DNA of 64,000 bases. It comes from Anthonomus grandis grandis (lineage: Eukaryota > Arthropoda > Insecta > Coleoptera > Curculionidae). How positions within the stretch are numbered: the stretch's first letter is position 1; each line of letters begins with the position of its first letter. The notes under the pieces are model-generated. The model was given only the letters and a program-made list of their open reading frames with translations, was not told the DNA's origin and ran no database searches. A program made the translations under genes and the position numbers. The stretch is taken from positions 29,275,879 to 29,339,878 of the forward strand of contig NC_065552.1 in assembly GCF_022605725.1 (NCBI RefSeq), written 5' to 3'. Positions 42,950-55,424 of this stretch are shown piece after piece.

Positions 42950-44810
42950 TCTTAACCGGTCACCTCGGGACTGCATACCTGGCCGGTTGCCGTTTTGGCC
43001 GGTTAATCCGAAGTGTACTTATATATGTGTACATAATACATATTATATTATGTTCATTATCTATGTTATGTACATATGTATATGTATTGAAGAGAGTATT
43101 ACACATATATATGAACATAATAAATATAAAATAATGGAGAAATATTCTTTATATAGTTATGTATTTCATATTTACATACATGAAGGTGCTACATCAACAT
43201 ATATACATATGTATGTAAGTTTAATATGTAAATATTTTTTGAAAAAGTCTGTGATTTTCTTCTGTTTTTTAACCTTCAGTGAATTTCTAAATGCGATATC
43301 TCTCCATTTTCTTATCATCAAAACGTCTAATGTTGTTGACACATGTTGCTGCTCAATGTATTTTAATGCAAGTTCCATTACATTTTTGGCTTCTTCATGA
43401 GAAATCGTTTTGTCCTTTTCAATGTCACTACTCTCATCATATTTCTCTGGTTCTTTGGTTGCTAAATCTATGATTTCTTCCTCATTCAAAAATTCATTTT
43501 CAAGGGGACAACGTCACAACTTAATATCCAATTTTCCACATCTTCTGGTTGCAATGCTTCGTTACCCGTTAACTTTTGAAGGTCTTTTAGAGTGGATTTG
43601 TTTTCTTCTTCAGTCCCTGCAATATTCGAGGTCGCAACTAGATTCTCAACATCTGGCCAAAGTTTTCTCCAAGATTTAATAAACGTTGAAGAGGGCATTT
43701 CTTGAAATGCTGTAGCTAACATATAGATAACGTCCTTGATATTGATCTCTTTGATGACTTCTAAAAGACCTTTGTTTTCACTCTCCGAGTGTTGCAGAAT
43801 TTCAGAGACAAGTTTACGCCTGTATCGTCTTTTTAAGCTTTCGATCACTCCTTGGTCCATTGGTTGCACTAAGCTTGTCACATTAGGAGGAAGATAAACC
43901 AATTTTATGTCATCTACATCGCAGTCATGAGGATGGGTTGGAGCATTATCTAACACTAGAACTGCTTTGATAAGCAACTTAACACTTTTTAAATGTTTTT
44001 TAACTCTTGGAACAAACTCTAAATTAAACCACTCTCTCAACAGGTCTGAATTCATTCACGCTGATTTTTGTGACTTATAATAGACCGGAAGGGACGATGG
44101 ATTCAAGTTTTTGCATGCCCGTGGTTTAACAGACTTGCCAGTAACGAAAAGAGAATATTTATGAGTTCCCGCTGCATTCGAGTAAACAGCCACTGTAATA
44201 CGTTCTTTGTTCTTTTTAAACCAAGTGGCAGACTGTTCATGTTGTTCTGGAGATAATTCCTCTGTTTTAACTATTTCACCAAACTTAGTCTTGAATTCTG
44301 TCGCACCTGAAGTATCAGCAGACAGTTTTTCTCCACTTACATGTGCGAAATGAATTCCGTGTCGCTTTCTCCATCGATTAGGCCAACCATCACCTGCCAC
44401 AAATTCGCCTCCATTATTAATCTTCTATTGGATAGCCAGAGCTTTTTCTTTCAAAATTGGGCCGCCAATCGGTGTACCTCTTCGACGTTCCTGAAGAAAC
44501 CAGATGCACAAAGCTTCATCGACGACCTCGCCAATCAGTTTTTTTCTCGTAAAACGGCTGCCCACATTCTTATCAGATTCCATTTTCGAACAAAACTCCT
44601 CAATCGAATGCTTATCTCTTCGCCAGTGCTCTTTCCAACATTAAATTCTACACAGATTTTTGCCACAGATTTACCATTATCAATCGGCTTTAACATTTTT
44701 AAACGTGTATCCATCGAAACCACAATTCTTTTGCGCTTTGCACTCATTGTTAAGGAAATAGTTATGTTTTGTACGTACCCACAGCAAGAACAAACCAAAC
44801 TGATCAAAAC
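42950..44810 (-). mobile_element. Tigger/pogo-like transposon
   Basis: The left side (42950-43030) contains CCGGTTAATCCGAAGTG and repeated GGCCGGTT text, as in Tigger terminal repeats. An AT-rich TACATATG-type tract follows (43030-43215), then the transposase on the minus strand. The opposite terminal repeat was not recognised right of 44810, so that end is uncertain. Confidence 0.75.
43172..44745 (-). pseudogene. Tigger-like transposase (CENP-B type DNA binding, DDE domain), frameshifted
   Basis: Starts MSAKRKRIVVSMDTRLKMLK at about 44745, a centromere-protein-B-type N-terminal helix-turn-helix (KSVAKICVEFNVGKST). After a frameshift the second DNA-binding part reads ALCIWFLQERRRGTPIGGPI and LKEKALAIQ, then NGWPNRWRKRHGI-type text in 44056-44400. 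The DDE region has KAVLVLDNAPTHP (second Asp) and LPPNVTSLVQPMDQGVIESL (third Asp) in 43486-44055. The first catalytic Asp segment (FNADETGL in relatives) is missing between the blocks. The C-terminal 43172-43489 frame is acidic and helical. A TAG at about 44414 and several frame changes disable it. Confidence 0.85.
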
Positions 44811-44814
44811 GACA

Positions 44815-45815
44815 AAATGATCCTATCCAACATCGTTTATAGTTCAGTTCACAGGGATCTCCCCGTAATAACGGGGAAATCCCAGCCGAATCGCCTTGCC
44901 GGTGAATTTCTTAGAAAATATTGCGTTGCGTTCGACTGTTGTATCAGATTTTATCAGAAATTCTTTTGAAAGGTTGAAAAGGCTTTTATGAAAGGTTAAC
45001 TTATTGGTAAGCCAAAGAATGAAAGATCTTTACTTTTATTTGGACGGAAATTTTTATTAAAGAATTAATTTTTGTTTTTTTTTTAAATAAAATTTAAGTA
45101 TATTTTCAAGAGTTTAAGTTTTATTTTTGTATAGTATTTTAATCTTTCTACCTTCATGAAAGTTTATATTTTTTTTATAAGAGTAAAATTTTCATTAGTT
45201 AAAATAATGCGTTAAGTTTCATTATGCGATACACAACATAATAAATATTATTAAAATACGTTTCTATATGGGTTGAACACTAATGTATGTAAATCCTCCA
45301 TCATCAAAGTCAGATGCAGATTTGGCATGGGCTTATGTGAGTGTCGATTTAGTTTTAAGGTATAAGCGTTGATTGAATATTTGGGAAGATACGCAACCTT
45401 ATGGGGTAAAGCGTGACCGCAAAAATGCGTGAAAAATAGATGGCGATACTCTCCAGTATGCGCGAAAATAATTTCGTCCGTCGCTTCTCATTATTAATCG
45501 GCCGATCATCCCTGAGTCGTGTGGGAGAGTTTTTGCACAGGTTCGTGTTTGCCGTATTGAAATTTGGTAGTTGTTAAAAAATTTTCTTGGATATCATAAT
45601 CACAAATAGATAGATATATGTAAATGTGTTTAGTTTGTGAGACAATGGCTCCTTTAGGCAAAATTAATCAGTGTGCGAATCGTGGGTGCAATAATGTAAG
45701 AAAATGTAAAAACAATGTTCTCAGTTTTTTAAGATAGAAATATTTTTAATTAATAAAAGCTTTGCTAAATCAAATAATGTATCTTCTCTAATAAACCCAT
45801 CAGAGAATTTTTCAA
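44815..45815. other. Intergenic DNA with two less AT-rich patches
   Basis: 44820-44940 (ATCTCCCCGTAATAACGGGG is itself palindromic) may be the outer part of the Tigger element. 45300-45560 is another patch richer in G and C with no recognised motif. The rest is AT-rich. Confidence 0.35.
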
Positions 45816-45817
45816 AT

Positions 45818-46108
45818 TTGTGTCAAAATACAATAAAATCCTTTAATGAACTTTATCATACTCTAAAAGTAAATAATAATATATGCAAGTCAATTAATAA
45901 AATATTACTAGATAAAATAAATATAAATAAACCAAAACTAAGTCCACAGCATATTGATAAATTTTTGCATTTATTAATTAAGACTTTGATTTCTAACAAC
46001 CTAAAATGGGAATCTCAAAATCTTATTAGAAAATCTTTAAAAAAATCTAATTATAAACCTCACAGAAAATTATCTATTTTATCTACAAAAATCAATCCGA
46101 ACTCTTAA
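45818..46108 (+). other. Unrecognised 96-codon open frame
   Basis: A plus-strand frame starting MCQNTIKSFNELYHTLKVNN and ending LSILSTKINPNS. It is very rich in Lys, Asn, Ile and Leu, as chance frames in AT-rich DNA are, though its length is above average here. No family recognised and no splice context evident. Probably not a gene. Confidence 0.2.
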
Positions 46109-46289
46109 AGATATTGTCTCTTCATGTCTATGAGAGCCATCTTCTCTTTTTCTTTTTTTTTACTTTAAGAAAATTTTAAATCAATATATTATGTTTATGG
46201 TCTTTAGTGTTTTAAGTATTTTCAATAATTGTTTTCATGATGAAATTCATTCTTGAAAAAGATAAAAATAAAGCCTAAAAAGCCTTTAA

Positions 46290-46970
46290 AGTTATTGAGA
46301 AACTGGTTATAGTACGAATGGTAGCTTTCCTAATTAAAAAAAATAACATATTAAATGAATGTCGAGTAATGTTTTCATTCATGGAGAGATTATATTTGAC
46401 CTTGAAGAAGGTCACTTTGCTGCAGCGGTATTCTGCGACTTCTCTAAAAAAATATAAATTGTATCTTCAAAATAATGGCTCCTTAAAACATTATAATATC
46501 AGAAACGAATACAATATTCCAATGCCCATCCCGAAAAGTGAACTAAGAATTCTCTTATTTACTTGAGCATAAAAATTTTTAATCATTTTCCAAATGTCAT
46601 AAAAGTCTCTAGAAGTTCTCCTCGCTTTAAAAAGTCCTTAACGAAACTTCTTAAAAGCAAGTATTTTATAACATTAGAATTTTTTGAAGATAGTTAGGAA
46701 TAGGCCAATAGTATATAATTAGTTTTTAGTAAAGATGTAAAGGTTAGAATTTGTGATGTTACTCTAAAAAATTTTTAAGTCGTCTTGCTTTGAAATTGAA
46801 AATACATTTTGTGTTTATACTAGTATGTTAAACCCACTATTGTGTATTGTTTTTAAATTATGTGTTAGTAATATGTCGATTAATGTGCCTATTTTATATC
46901 ATAGAAGTACCATGTCAACAAATAGGTACCATGTATTTATGAATAAAGTATGTTTTGAATTTTTTGAAAG
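46290..46970 (+). mobile_element. Internally deleted jockey-like LINE
   Basis: An RT-entry fragment (FSFMERLYLT, GHFAAAVFCDFSKK, 46370-46450) jumps directly to the C-terminal part (YNIRNEYNIPMPIPKSELRI at 46497-46556, then FNHFPNVIK and FKKSLTKLLKS-like text). About 900 bp of RT are therefore missing. AATAAAGTATG at about 46940 may mark the 3' end. It resembles the LINE at 28330. Confidence 0.6.
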
Positions 46971-47072
46971 TCGAAATTGTATTTAAAAGAGAGAGAGGTA
47001 TATAATATTTAATAAGGATGATTCCAAATACTCACTAGAAATTACCTCATTAAAAAAGTAATTAAAAGGGTT

Positions 47073-49235
47073 ATTCAAAACTGCAAGTGGCCAACATGGC
47101 GTCGACAAGAAGAAAAAAAGTTGATTATGACTCTCTAAAGAAGGAACGTCGTATTTAAAAGTTAAAGATGTTAACTTGTAAATGAGAGAAAGTGTTTACA
47201 ACAATGTATAAATGATTTTATTTTATATTTTCAAATAACGCCAGAAAAAAATAAAAAACCATTTTGCCAAATTTCACCTTTTTCCTGAATATTAGGAAGT
47301 ATTTGGCATTTTTCCAATTTTTAGATTGCATTTATTCAATCATTGCATTTATATTGCGCAACTTTCGCCTAATTAAACCATTTACTGCTCATCCTTACTT
47401 TGGACATCCTGTATAATCGCGATGAGACCCTTCATACTGTTAAACAAAATATTTGTTTTTTTTCTTATTAACTTTTTCTAGTTTTAAGAATTAGTAATTA
47501 AGTGTTTTCCTGTATTGCAAATTATAATGTGGCCTATTTTCTATATTTTATAGTGTTGTTACACCCTTATTCAAAACCTTTTAAATTTTGCGATTTTATT
47601 TTTATATTAATTTCAGTTAAAGGTATCTATTTTTCAATATTTTTGTCCAAAAAAAGTGTACTTCACAGATCTCACTACCCTACTTAGTTTTTGAGATATT
47701 GGCTGGTTTCACAAACCCGTATTGTCAAAAATCACATTACGGGCTACTTTTTGCAAAAAATTATTGACTCTAAAAAACTATAGTACCGTATATAGATATG
47801 AAATCTTTAAAAATTGAATTTACTCTTTATATTTACGTGAAACCTACCTATATCATCACCTTTATTTAATATTTTTGTTAATTTTCTAATTAATAAATAA
47901 AAGCTTATTGAATTTTTGTTTTGTTTTTATTTATTTATTTTTGTCTCAAAAAAGGATTTTGGTAAGTAATTTATTATTTGTTAATAAAATTTAAGTTGTA
48001 AGAGATAGCACCTTCCAATACATTACCTGACCACCACATTTATCTAGTTATTTATGCGAGATCACAGCGCATTTAAATATCGGCAATAACAAAATAAATA
48101 AAAGCGCTGTTATCATCATCGCCCTTGTCTTAAAAAAATAACAAAACGGCCGGACGCCCAAAGATTCCCGCGTCGTTAAACTGCAAATGGTCAATATAGC
48201 GCCGACAAAGAAAAACAAAACAAGTTGATGATGGCTCTTTAAAGACAGAACGTCGTATTTTAAATTTAAAGGTGTCATCGTATAGGCGAGAAAAAGTGGT
48301 CACAATAATTTATTCATTTAATAAATACTTTTGTCATATATTTTGAAATAACGCCAGAAAAAAAATAAAATGATTTTGCCAAATTTCAGTTTTTTGCAAA
48401 ATTTAGGAAGTATTTAGGTTTTATTATAAAAGGACACTATATTGCTTAACTTTCCTCTAATTATACCACCTCTATTGACGTCCTGTATAACCGTGATGCG
48501 GGGTCTTTAAACAAAATGTTTTTTTTTTGTTACTAGGTATCTTTTTATAGTTTTAAGTATAGTTGTAACAACTGGTAATTGAGAATTTTCTTGTGTCGCT
48601 TAAAACTTAAAATGTGGCCTATTTTCTATTTCTATTAACATCCTCACTCACAACCCCTTACTTTACAGATCTCACTACGCTGCACAATTTTTCAGATATT
48701 GCATCACATGACAAAATGGGTTACTTTTTACAAAAAATTATTGATCAAGAAGTTATATTACCATCGGTATTAAGTCTTAATGTCTTATGAATTATTTCAA
48801 TTATTCTTTATAATATTTACGTGAAACCTACTTATATCTTAAAATTTGTTCCACATATTTTTTGTATATTAGTTTTTAGTTAATTAAGTGCAACGGGCTT
48901 TATTTATTTAAAAACTTGACCCTCTTGAACACAAAATGGAGGAAACATAATGTTTGTTGGAATTATAACTTGTATTAAACTTTGTTGGTAATTTTGTAAA
49001 AATAACTTTTTATATATATTTTTTTGTATTAATTTTTGTCTCAAAAATATATTTTGTTAAGTAATTATTTGTTTTTAAAATTTAACTTTTAAGAAATTTC
49101 AATATGCCTCCACCCTTAAGTATAAGTATATAAGTATATGTTCAAAAAAAATAATAAAAACCTGGTTGGCAGCATCATCCCATATCTTAAAAAAATATCC
49201 AACACGGCCGCGCAACCGGAGATTCCAGCGTCGTT
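47073..49235. repeat. Diverged tandem repeat, period about 1.0-1.1 kb, two copies plus a start of a third
   Basis: Copy one begins near 47079 (AAACTGCAAGTGGCCAACAT) and copy two near 48182 (AAACTGCAAATGGTCAATAT). Matching anchors recur in the same order: AAATAACGCCAGAAAAAAA at 47233 and 48346, AATGTGGCCTATTTTCTAT at 47526 and 48610, TTTACGTGAAACCTAC at about 47832 and 48817, TTTTGTCTCAAAAA at about 47939 and 49034. The block before copy two (TCTTAAAAAAATA...ACGGCCG...GATTCC.GCGTCGTT, 48128-48176) recurs at 49177-49235, starting a third unit. No coding capacity was recognised. Confidence 0.8.
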
Positions 49236-52200
49236 GAAAACCTGACTCAAAGAAGCCAAAAGCCAGGTCCACGCAGCTAAGATAAATCGTTCCTAGATTT
49301 GACGCTTCGCGGCAGCACCACACGGTGCACGAAACTGAACGGCAATCCGATAGTCGACTGGGTACACTTTTTAACACAGGATTGCGTATCTTACCAAATA
49401 TTCAATCAACGGTATAAGTATGTTAACTTATAATAATCTATTCCTATACTGGCATGAGTGGCTAAATGTGCCAAGCAAAAGGACAAAAAAAATCAAGAGA
49501 ATCGTTTAGACAATAACGTTTCAAAACCCCAAATTTAAAACCATGTATAATATTTTTTGTAAGTAGGTTTTTATGCTTAGGTAAGAACATTTAGTATTCA
49601 ATGGAATAAATACCTATATACTATAAGTGAGTATTCTTTTTTCTTCAAAGATTGGAAATATATTTACTGATATTTTCTTAACTGAATTTATAAAATAGAT
49701 TAAAATGATCATTTTCATGCAAGAACCTAAAGTAATTAATTTTTAATTACTTACATAGTATAAAGTATAAACTATTATTCGGATAGTGATACAAAAACAT
49801 GTCCTATTAAAAATCAAATTGCCACAAGGAAAATAAACAAAGGTCTTCTGTCATAATTCGAACAGAAAGGAAAACACCTCATGAATTTATCATCTCCGGA
49901 CCCAAAAGAAATTCCGGCTACAGAGTAGAAAATAGAAAATATTATTCTGTATTACAAATTGGCTCTGGAAGCCACGAAAAACCGACCGAGTTTCTATTTT
50001 TATAAAGTTTTTCATGGTAAGAAAGATGATAGCGTTGATAAGATGTCATGTTACATTGGTCGCAAAAACCATACGGAAGGTTTTTATGTTATTTTTTTGT
50101 TTTTATTTTATGTTTCCTGTGTTCAAATAAATATCTGTCATTTCATATTTTATAAATATGTTGTTAAATATTTATCTATAAGTAATAATTACAGTTTTTT
50201 GAGAATACGTTTTGATTAAATATTTTCATAAGTTTTAAATATTTATTGGACCTAAATATAAGTTTTATACCCACCGTGCAACGTGTCAGCCTATCGAAAA
50301 CCTTACCAAGAAACTTTTATTTTATTTTTCCAGGATAGAAAATGATTCCAAAACAATTCTGCAAAATTCATGTTTAAATATGCGCTTCTTTTTCTAACTA
50401 TATTTTGCTGTTACCAGGTAAGATCCGCTCTTACAATAATATATATTTCTTATTTACGAGACATAGAGTAATAAGAAAAATATTTTCAGGAATGAATTTT
50501 TTTTCTTATTCAATAACACGAATCCACATAACTTAAGTCCACAAATAAAGCAAATATTTAACATATTCCATTTTGTTTACCAGATTAGATTCTGTGAACA
50601 GAATATACATATACTTTTATTCGTATGTTAGGATTTATTTATAAACAAAATATTTATTCTGTTTTTTGGTTGTTCCCCTAGTGCAGTCCTTTATTTCTGT
50701 TTGACACATAGTACGGTTTCCCAAGGACTAAATGTTTCCATTCTCCGTTTTGTATTTTTCTTTATTAGCCTTTAATTCATTTATATACATAATCATATCC
50801 CCAAAATTTAAATTGCTGATGTTGACTATCTTCTCTAGAAATTTACTATCCATTCAAATTAATACTAATCTTACTTTCTGAATTACCAAGTGTAGTCGTA
50901 TATGATATGTATTAATGGATGTTGAAAGCATTGATTTTGTTGCTGCTATTATATCTAAAAAAACTTAAATTTGTGTTTGGCCTAGCTTTTCGTTCGAGAG
51001 TCTTATCCATTACATTCAATCTGCTTATGTTGTTGGTGCAAATCCAATGTAAGGTTTTAAAGTCCATATTTACCCAAAAATTCGTTTTGCTTGCATATAT
51101 TTTTTTTGTTTGAGTATTTTTTGTTTCAGTGTAAGTTAGTGTCCAGAGTTACTACCAAGTATTTAAGTAATCTCAATAGTAAAATTTATTCACTTAAATT
51201 CGGAGGAAATTAAGGTAAAGATCTTTAGACTATCCTCCCCTACTGATTTTTTAATCATGTTTATAGCTGATTGTATTCTCTTTCTTATCCTTGAATGAAA
51301 CTGTCGATAGACTAGGTGCATTGTTTTTTTTTTTGACAACAACTAATCGTGGATTTCGGGATTGATATAATTTTTTTTGTGTAAAAAAACGCAACGTTAT
51401 TCAGTAAATTCGGCTTTAGTATACTGACTGTCGAGTATGCAATATGTCACAATTGTCAAAATCACCTTACACTCTATTTGTAATAAATTTCGCTCCATGA
51501 AACTTGATTGGCCAAAGCGGAATTTTGGATCGTGGACATTAGAAAAATTTGACAGTAGTAATTTTAGTGACACTCTGGATAGTAATTTTTTATTTCCAGA
51601 AATTGCGCCTTTTTATTCATAGTGATTTTCAGTTTCAAGTTTTATTTTTTATGATATTAAGACATAAAGAAGAATAAATAATGTCTTTATTATACCAAAA
51701 TGTACAAAGGGCAAGTCTGGCCTAGGGCTAATCAACTTAATAATATATAAAAAAAGATAAGCAATAAAAAAAGAATTGGGAAAGAAAAAGAATTTGGAAT
51801 GGGGTTAGGTTTTCTAAACATAGGGTTCCTTGGTGGGAACAACATGAGCAAAAATGAATGGAGAAAAAACATGAGCTGGTAAGAATATCTAGGTGCCTAA
51901 TCGATTAATTTGTAGCAAAAATGATAATAATTTATCCACTTCTTTAACGATATCTAACACTAGGACAAGATTGTCTTATAAATATTCCTTATGTAAGAAG
52001 ATCTATTATACCTATTATTATTAGGCACTTATAAAAATAAAGGTTTTTCACATTTCCTAAGAGGCCCATGTTAATGAAAGCATGAATGGAGGTATGCCAG
52101 GTCTTTTTCTTAATGAAGTATAATATTTTTAAAGTTTATTCCAAATATTTGACCTGCCTTAAATTATAACTCTGATGAATACCTCTGAGTCAAGATTTAG

Positions 52201-52335
52201 GTTTGATGCAATTCCACGGTCTCCACTAAAACAGCAGGTTCTGTTAAAACACAATTATTCTTCATGTTTTACAAAACCAAAAAACTATTTTCAGATAACC
52301 AATTATTTCTTAATGAAATTTAGGTTGCAGGTTCA
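49236..52335. other. Long stretch without recognised features
   Basis: 49240-49380 is less AT-rich (CACGCAGCTAAG...GCGGCAGCACCACACGGTGC) and could belong to the preceding repeat unit. 49959-50219 is a plus open frame without motif that becomes hydrophobic. 51640-51720 (ATGTCTTTATTATACC, reading AATAAAGACAT on the minus strand) could be a minus-strand 3' end. Nothing else supported. Confidence 0.4.
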
Positions 52336-52539
52336 AAGACTGTAGACACTACGTATGTTCATTTCAACTATCTCATCAGGTATGTCCAGTCAAAATGTTT
52401 ACGATAAATATTATCAGGAAGCCCTTGTTCCAATATTCCCATGCAGGTTTTAATTGTTATACAACTGGGTTACCTAGTAAAAATATTAACCCAAAATCAC
52501 GTCTTCAATTATGATATGAAATAGATAGAGAACAATAAC

Positions 52540-53174
52540 TTAAAACTGGCGTCAAACAAAAGCGAGGCAGTGCTCCTTATTTCAGGTAGAAAAATAAAGA
52601 CCATTTCTGATTGCAAAGGACGCAATCACTTATAGTCAATAAGGAAGAACCAAAGAAGTTCGTAGGTAATGAAGCATCAATCTAAATAAAAATCTTACCT
52701 TTGCAAACCATATCAAAAGCTACATGGCCAACAAAGCTTTTAACATTTTTAACCGTCTAATGCCAAAAACGTACGGATGACCCTAGGGATTCAGAAAAAT
52801 ATTGGCTCTGGTAGTGGAATCTATTATGCTTTATAGTGCATCGATATAGGAAAAAGCCATAGAAAAGGATATAAAACAAAAAATAAATAAAAACAGAAAA
52901 GCCCTCATTAGCGTGCGCCGAGGAACTGCGATTTGAATAATTTGCGCATACAGGACATTATCATCAATATGGGCACTGATAATAGTAGCAAGAACTCCCC
53001 CAATAGACTTGTTGGCAAGACAATAGAGAGGAAAAGAATGCGACAATGGCACAGCAGGTTGAACGAAAAGGCTACAATCTAACACAAGACCTTGTGTAGA
53101 AAGGAAACACGATGAAACAGATATTTACCTAACGCAGCTACTAACTGGTCATGGAAATGTCCAAGCCTATCTAC
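52540..53174 (+). mobile_element. R1/LOA-type LINE, left part (post-RT domain)
   Basis: Plus-strand pieces: LASNKSEAVLLISGRKIKTI; KAFNIFNRLMPKTYG-like text near 52730-52780; then NRKALISVRRGTAI, ICAYRTLSSMWALIIVARTP with PIDLLARQ, CVERKHDETDIYLTQLLTGH and GNVQAYLHQN (53080-53174). This series (SAYRTVSxxAxxVxAGxxPIxLLA...TQLLTGHGxFxxYLH) is typical of R1/LOA elements. The protein breaks off at YLHQN and resumes at 53713. RT proper, left of 52540, is decayed beyond recognition. Confidence 0.75.
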
Positions 53175-53712
53175 ACCAGAACAGCTGCTCACTCTTTATA
53201 AGACTCAATTATAAGACTCAAATACGCCCTTCCCTCGAGTATTGCTCGCATGTTTGGAGCTCTGCACCCAAGCATAGTTTAAACTGGATTCTATACAGAA
53301 GAGAGCTATTCGTCTTATCGACAAACCAGAACTGACAAAGAGTCTGGATAGTCTGGAGCACAGCAGAAAGGTGGCTGATCTCTGTTTATTCTACCGTTAT
53401 TATCACGGTAAGTACTCCTCTGAGCTGGCAGGCCTTATTCCACCCAGGGCTGTTCCGGCAAGAAGGACGCGTCTAGCAGTTGCGGCTCATCAACATCGAG
53501 TCCACCTGCCTACCCCAAGGACGTCGCTGTATCAGGACTCATTCATCTGGAGAACATCTTCTTTGTGGAACGGGCTTCTACCTCACATATTTCCCGACGC
53601 ATACAACCTACAGCGATTCAAGATAAATGCTCACAAATATCTTCGCGCAAGCACCACTCCAAGAGTGACATAGGACTTTCCTCTTGTGCTTGTGTTTACC
53701 ATTAAAAAATAA
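53175..53712 (+). mobile_element. Jockey-like LINE 3' fragment inserted into the R1/LOA element
   Basis: Begins at about EQLLTLYKTQ, continues RPSLEYCSHVWSSAPKHSL, then SIQKRAIRLIDKPELTKSLD, and the open frame 53371-53673 (MADLCLFYRYYHGKYSSELA, GLIPPRAVPARRTRLAVAAH, FIWRTSSLWNGLLPHIFP, FKINAHKYLRA). It ends with TGA-less text and an AT-rich tail (TTAAAAAATAATAAT). This is a jockey-type C-terminus. Its 100 undamaged codons make it one of the younger LINE pieces here. It lies between two halves of one R1/LOA reading. Confidence 0.85.
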
Positions 53713-54110
53713 TAATCTTAAGCGCCTTAACTCAAGTTAATCAGAGGAATGCTCTTATTGTGGAGGTGCCGATACGGCTGAACATACACTCTTCTACTGC
53801 TCAAGGTGGGCAGAAAGAAGACAAGAAGCAAAAGAAATAACTGGTACACTAAATCCTACACTAAAATATATACAAGAATACTCGCTTCTTCGATCTGGAA
53901 GGAAATGTGCATATTTACAAGAGATGTTCTTATCATTAATATATAGTAGACCCAACTCCAAGAGAGAATTAATGTCTATGCCCAGCCAACTTCTATGACC
54001 AATTTCTTATAGTGATACATCTAGTAGTTACAAGAAGTAATCCTATTTTAGTTTCCTAGGAGGAGGGTTTAAGTCGTCAAAATCCGACACTACCTTGTGG
54101 TCTCTACTGT
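53713..54110 (+). mobile_element. R1/LOA-type LINE, right part (CCHC C-terminus and 3' UTR)
   Basis: Resumes LKRLNSS, then SEECSYCGGADTAEHTLFYC, a C-x2-C-x9-H-x4-C zinc knuckle, and SRWAERRQEAKEI ... PNSKRELMSMPSQLL with TGA at 53996-53998. The knuckle with CxxC...EHxLxxC is the R1/LOA C-terminal signature. The 3' untranslated part contains AAGTCGTCAAAATCCGACAC, ending near 54110. Confidence 0.85.
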
Positions 54111-54114
54111 AAAC

Positions 54115-54555
54115 AAATTAAGGAAAAACTAAGGAAATTAGTATATTGTTTTTAGAAAAAATTACATTTTGGATATTAGAGGCAATCTCAAAAGTTCCGT
54201 GTGTAACATAGTCTTTATTTAATGCATACTGTAACAATTCAGAAAGATACCTTAAAACATTGTTTAATGGAGATAATAAGTATATCTTTGAAAATTTACC
54301 ATCCATACATCAACCTCATTGGGAGTAAGAGAGGAAGAAATGTTATCACTGGGTTTATTAAGTTTGTTTTGGGTGTTTATTGTTGCTTCTTTATTAAGAA
54401 GCATATAAGTATCTATATCAAATAAAAGTAAATTAGATTTTTTTAAGGTGGCTTTACAAATCCAGATTATCTCTTCACAATGCATGTTTTACCTCTGGGT
54501 AGGCTCCGTTAGTGTGTAAGTGAATATGTTTATATGTAAAACAATTACCTTTACT
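54115..54555. other. Intergenic DNA, nothing recognised
   Basis: Overlapping short open frames on both strands without motif. Confidence 0.4.
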
Positions 54556-54559
54556 GTGG

Positions 54560-55420
54560 TTGTGTCCTTTGATCCAGAATACTCGTACTCTGCTTTTGGT
54601 GGAAGCTTCCTTAAGGTTGCGGTGGAATTACTGGGGTAGTTCTATGAGAAACTGATAGCGCAAGAACTGCCTGTCTGCTGTGTACGAATATATCCGGTTT
54701 TATCAGTTACATTATCTCTGATTAGTTCCTCCACCAGAATTATATGAAATATTTTTGTTTAAAGATTATTTGGCATGTTTAGAAAGGGGTCTCTGAAATA
54801 TTTACTACAGCCCGACCTTGTTTAAGCTTGGAACCATCTAAGTAGATGTTAGTCTTTTCTGCCGATTGATTGAATTCAATACTTTTTTATGCCGATTGTG
54901 TAGGATTTTTTTAATGCAAATACAATTGAAGCAGAGTTCACTCTAGCCTCTAGTAAAGAATGTCAGTGAAAGTCAATAGTCCTCTGTAAGCAAATCCCTT
55001 CATTTTTATTGATTCCCACGGACCGGAAGTGAGTGTGCTCATGTAATACCTGGATTTGGAGGTATCATCTGCTCAGTTTGGTACTGTGATCTTAGAGTAT
55101 CTCTATCTGTAAGTCCATGTACAAAGTGGTGTTATTGACAAGCCACTGTGCTTTCTAGTTGTTCACATGACTTGTTTTAATGGAATACATACGAAAAGAC
55201 GTGCTTTGGGAATTGATTTCATAGACTTGCACTTACTACTCCATAAAACGGAGTCTCGATATAGCGAAGTTTTAGCCATCTGGAGGTGCCTTTGATATTT
55301 ATGAGCGCCATCTACCTGTCGAGATCTTGCATGTATAGCTCTTAATGAAATGACATCAATTTGTTAGAACAAGCTCCTTTTATTTCTTTAGGAGTGAAGT
55401 ATTCTCTTATATTTTCGTAT
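54560..55420 (-). mobile_element. Possible RNase H-bearing LINE relic
   Basis: Minus-strand wording includes TSTYLDGSKLKQGRAVVNIS (about 54800-54860), resembling the IYTDGSKxxxGxAGAGV start of LINE RNase H domains. Upstream text such as QVM, TTRKHSGL and PLCTWTYR is a weak counterpart of the segment between RT and RNase H. Heavily decayed. Assignment to the R1/LOA or I group is tentative. Confidence 0.4.
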
Positions 55421-55424
55421 ATTT

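Noticed and set aside
43030..43215. AT-rich TACATATG/TATATA tract as a satellite or origin
   Set aside because: Irregular order without a fixed period; best explained as low-complexity expansion inside the Tigger element.
42753..43400. Longest open frame in the window (215 codons, plus strand)
   Set aside because: It starts in a mariner transposase scrap, runs through the Tigger left end and a TACATATG-type AT-rich tract, and ends on the opposite strand of the Tigger transposase. A chance fusion, not a gene.
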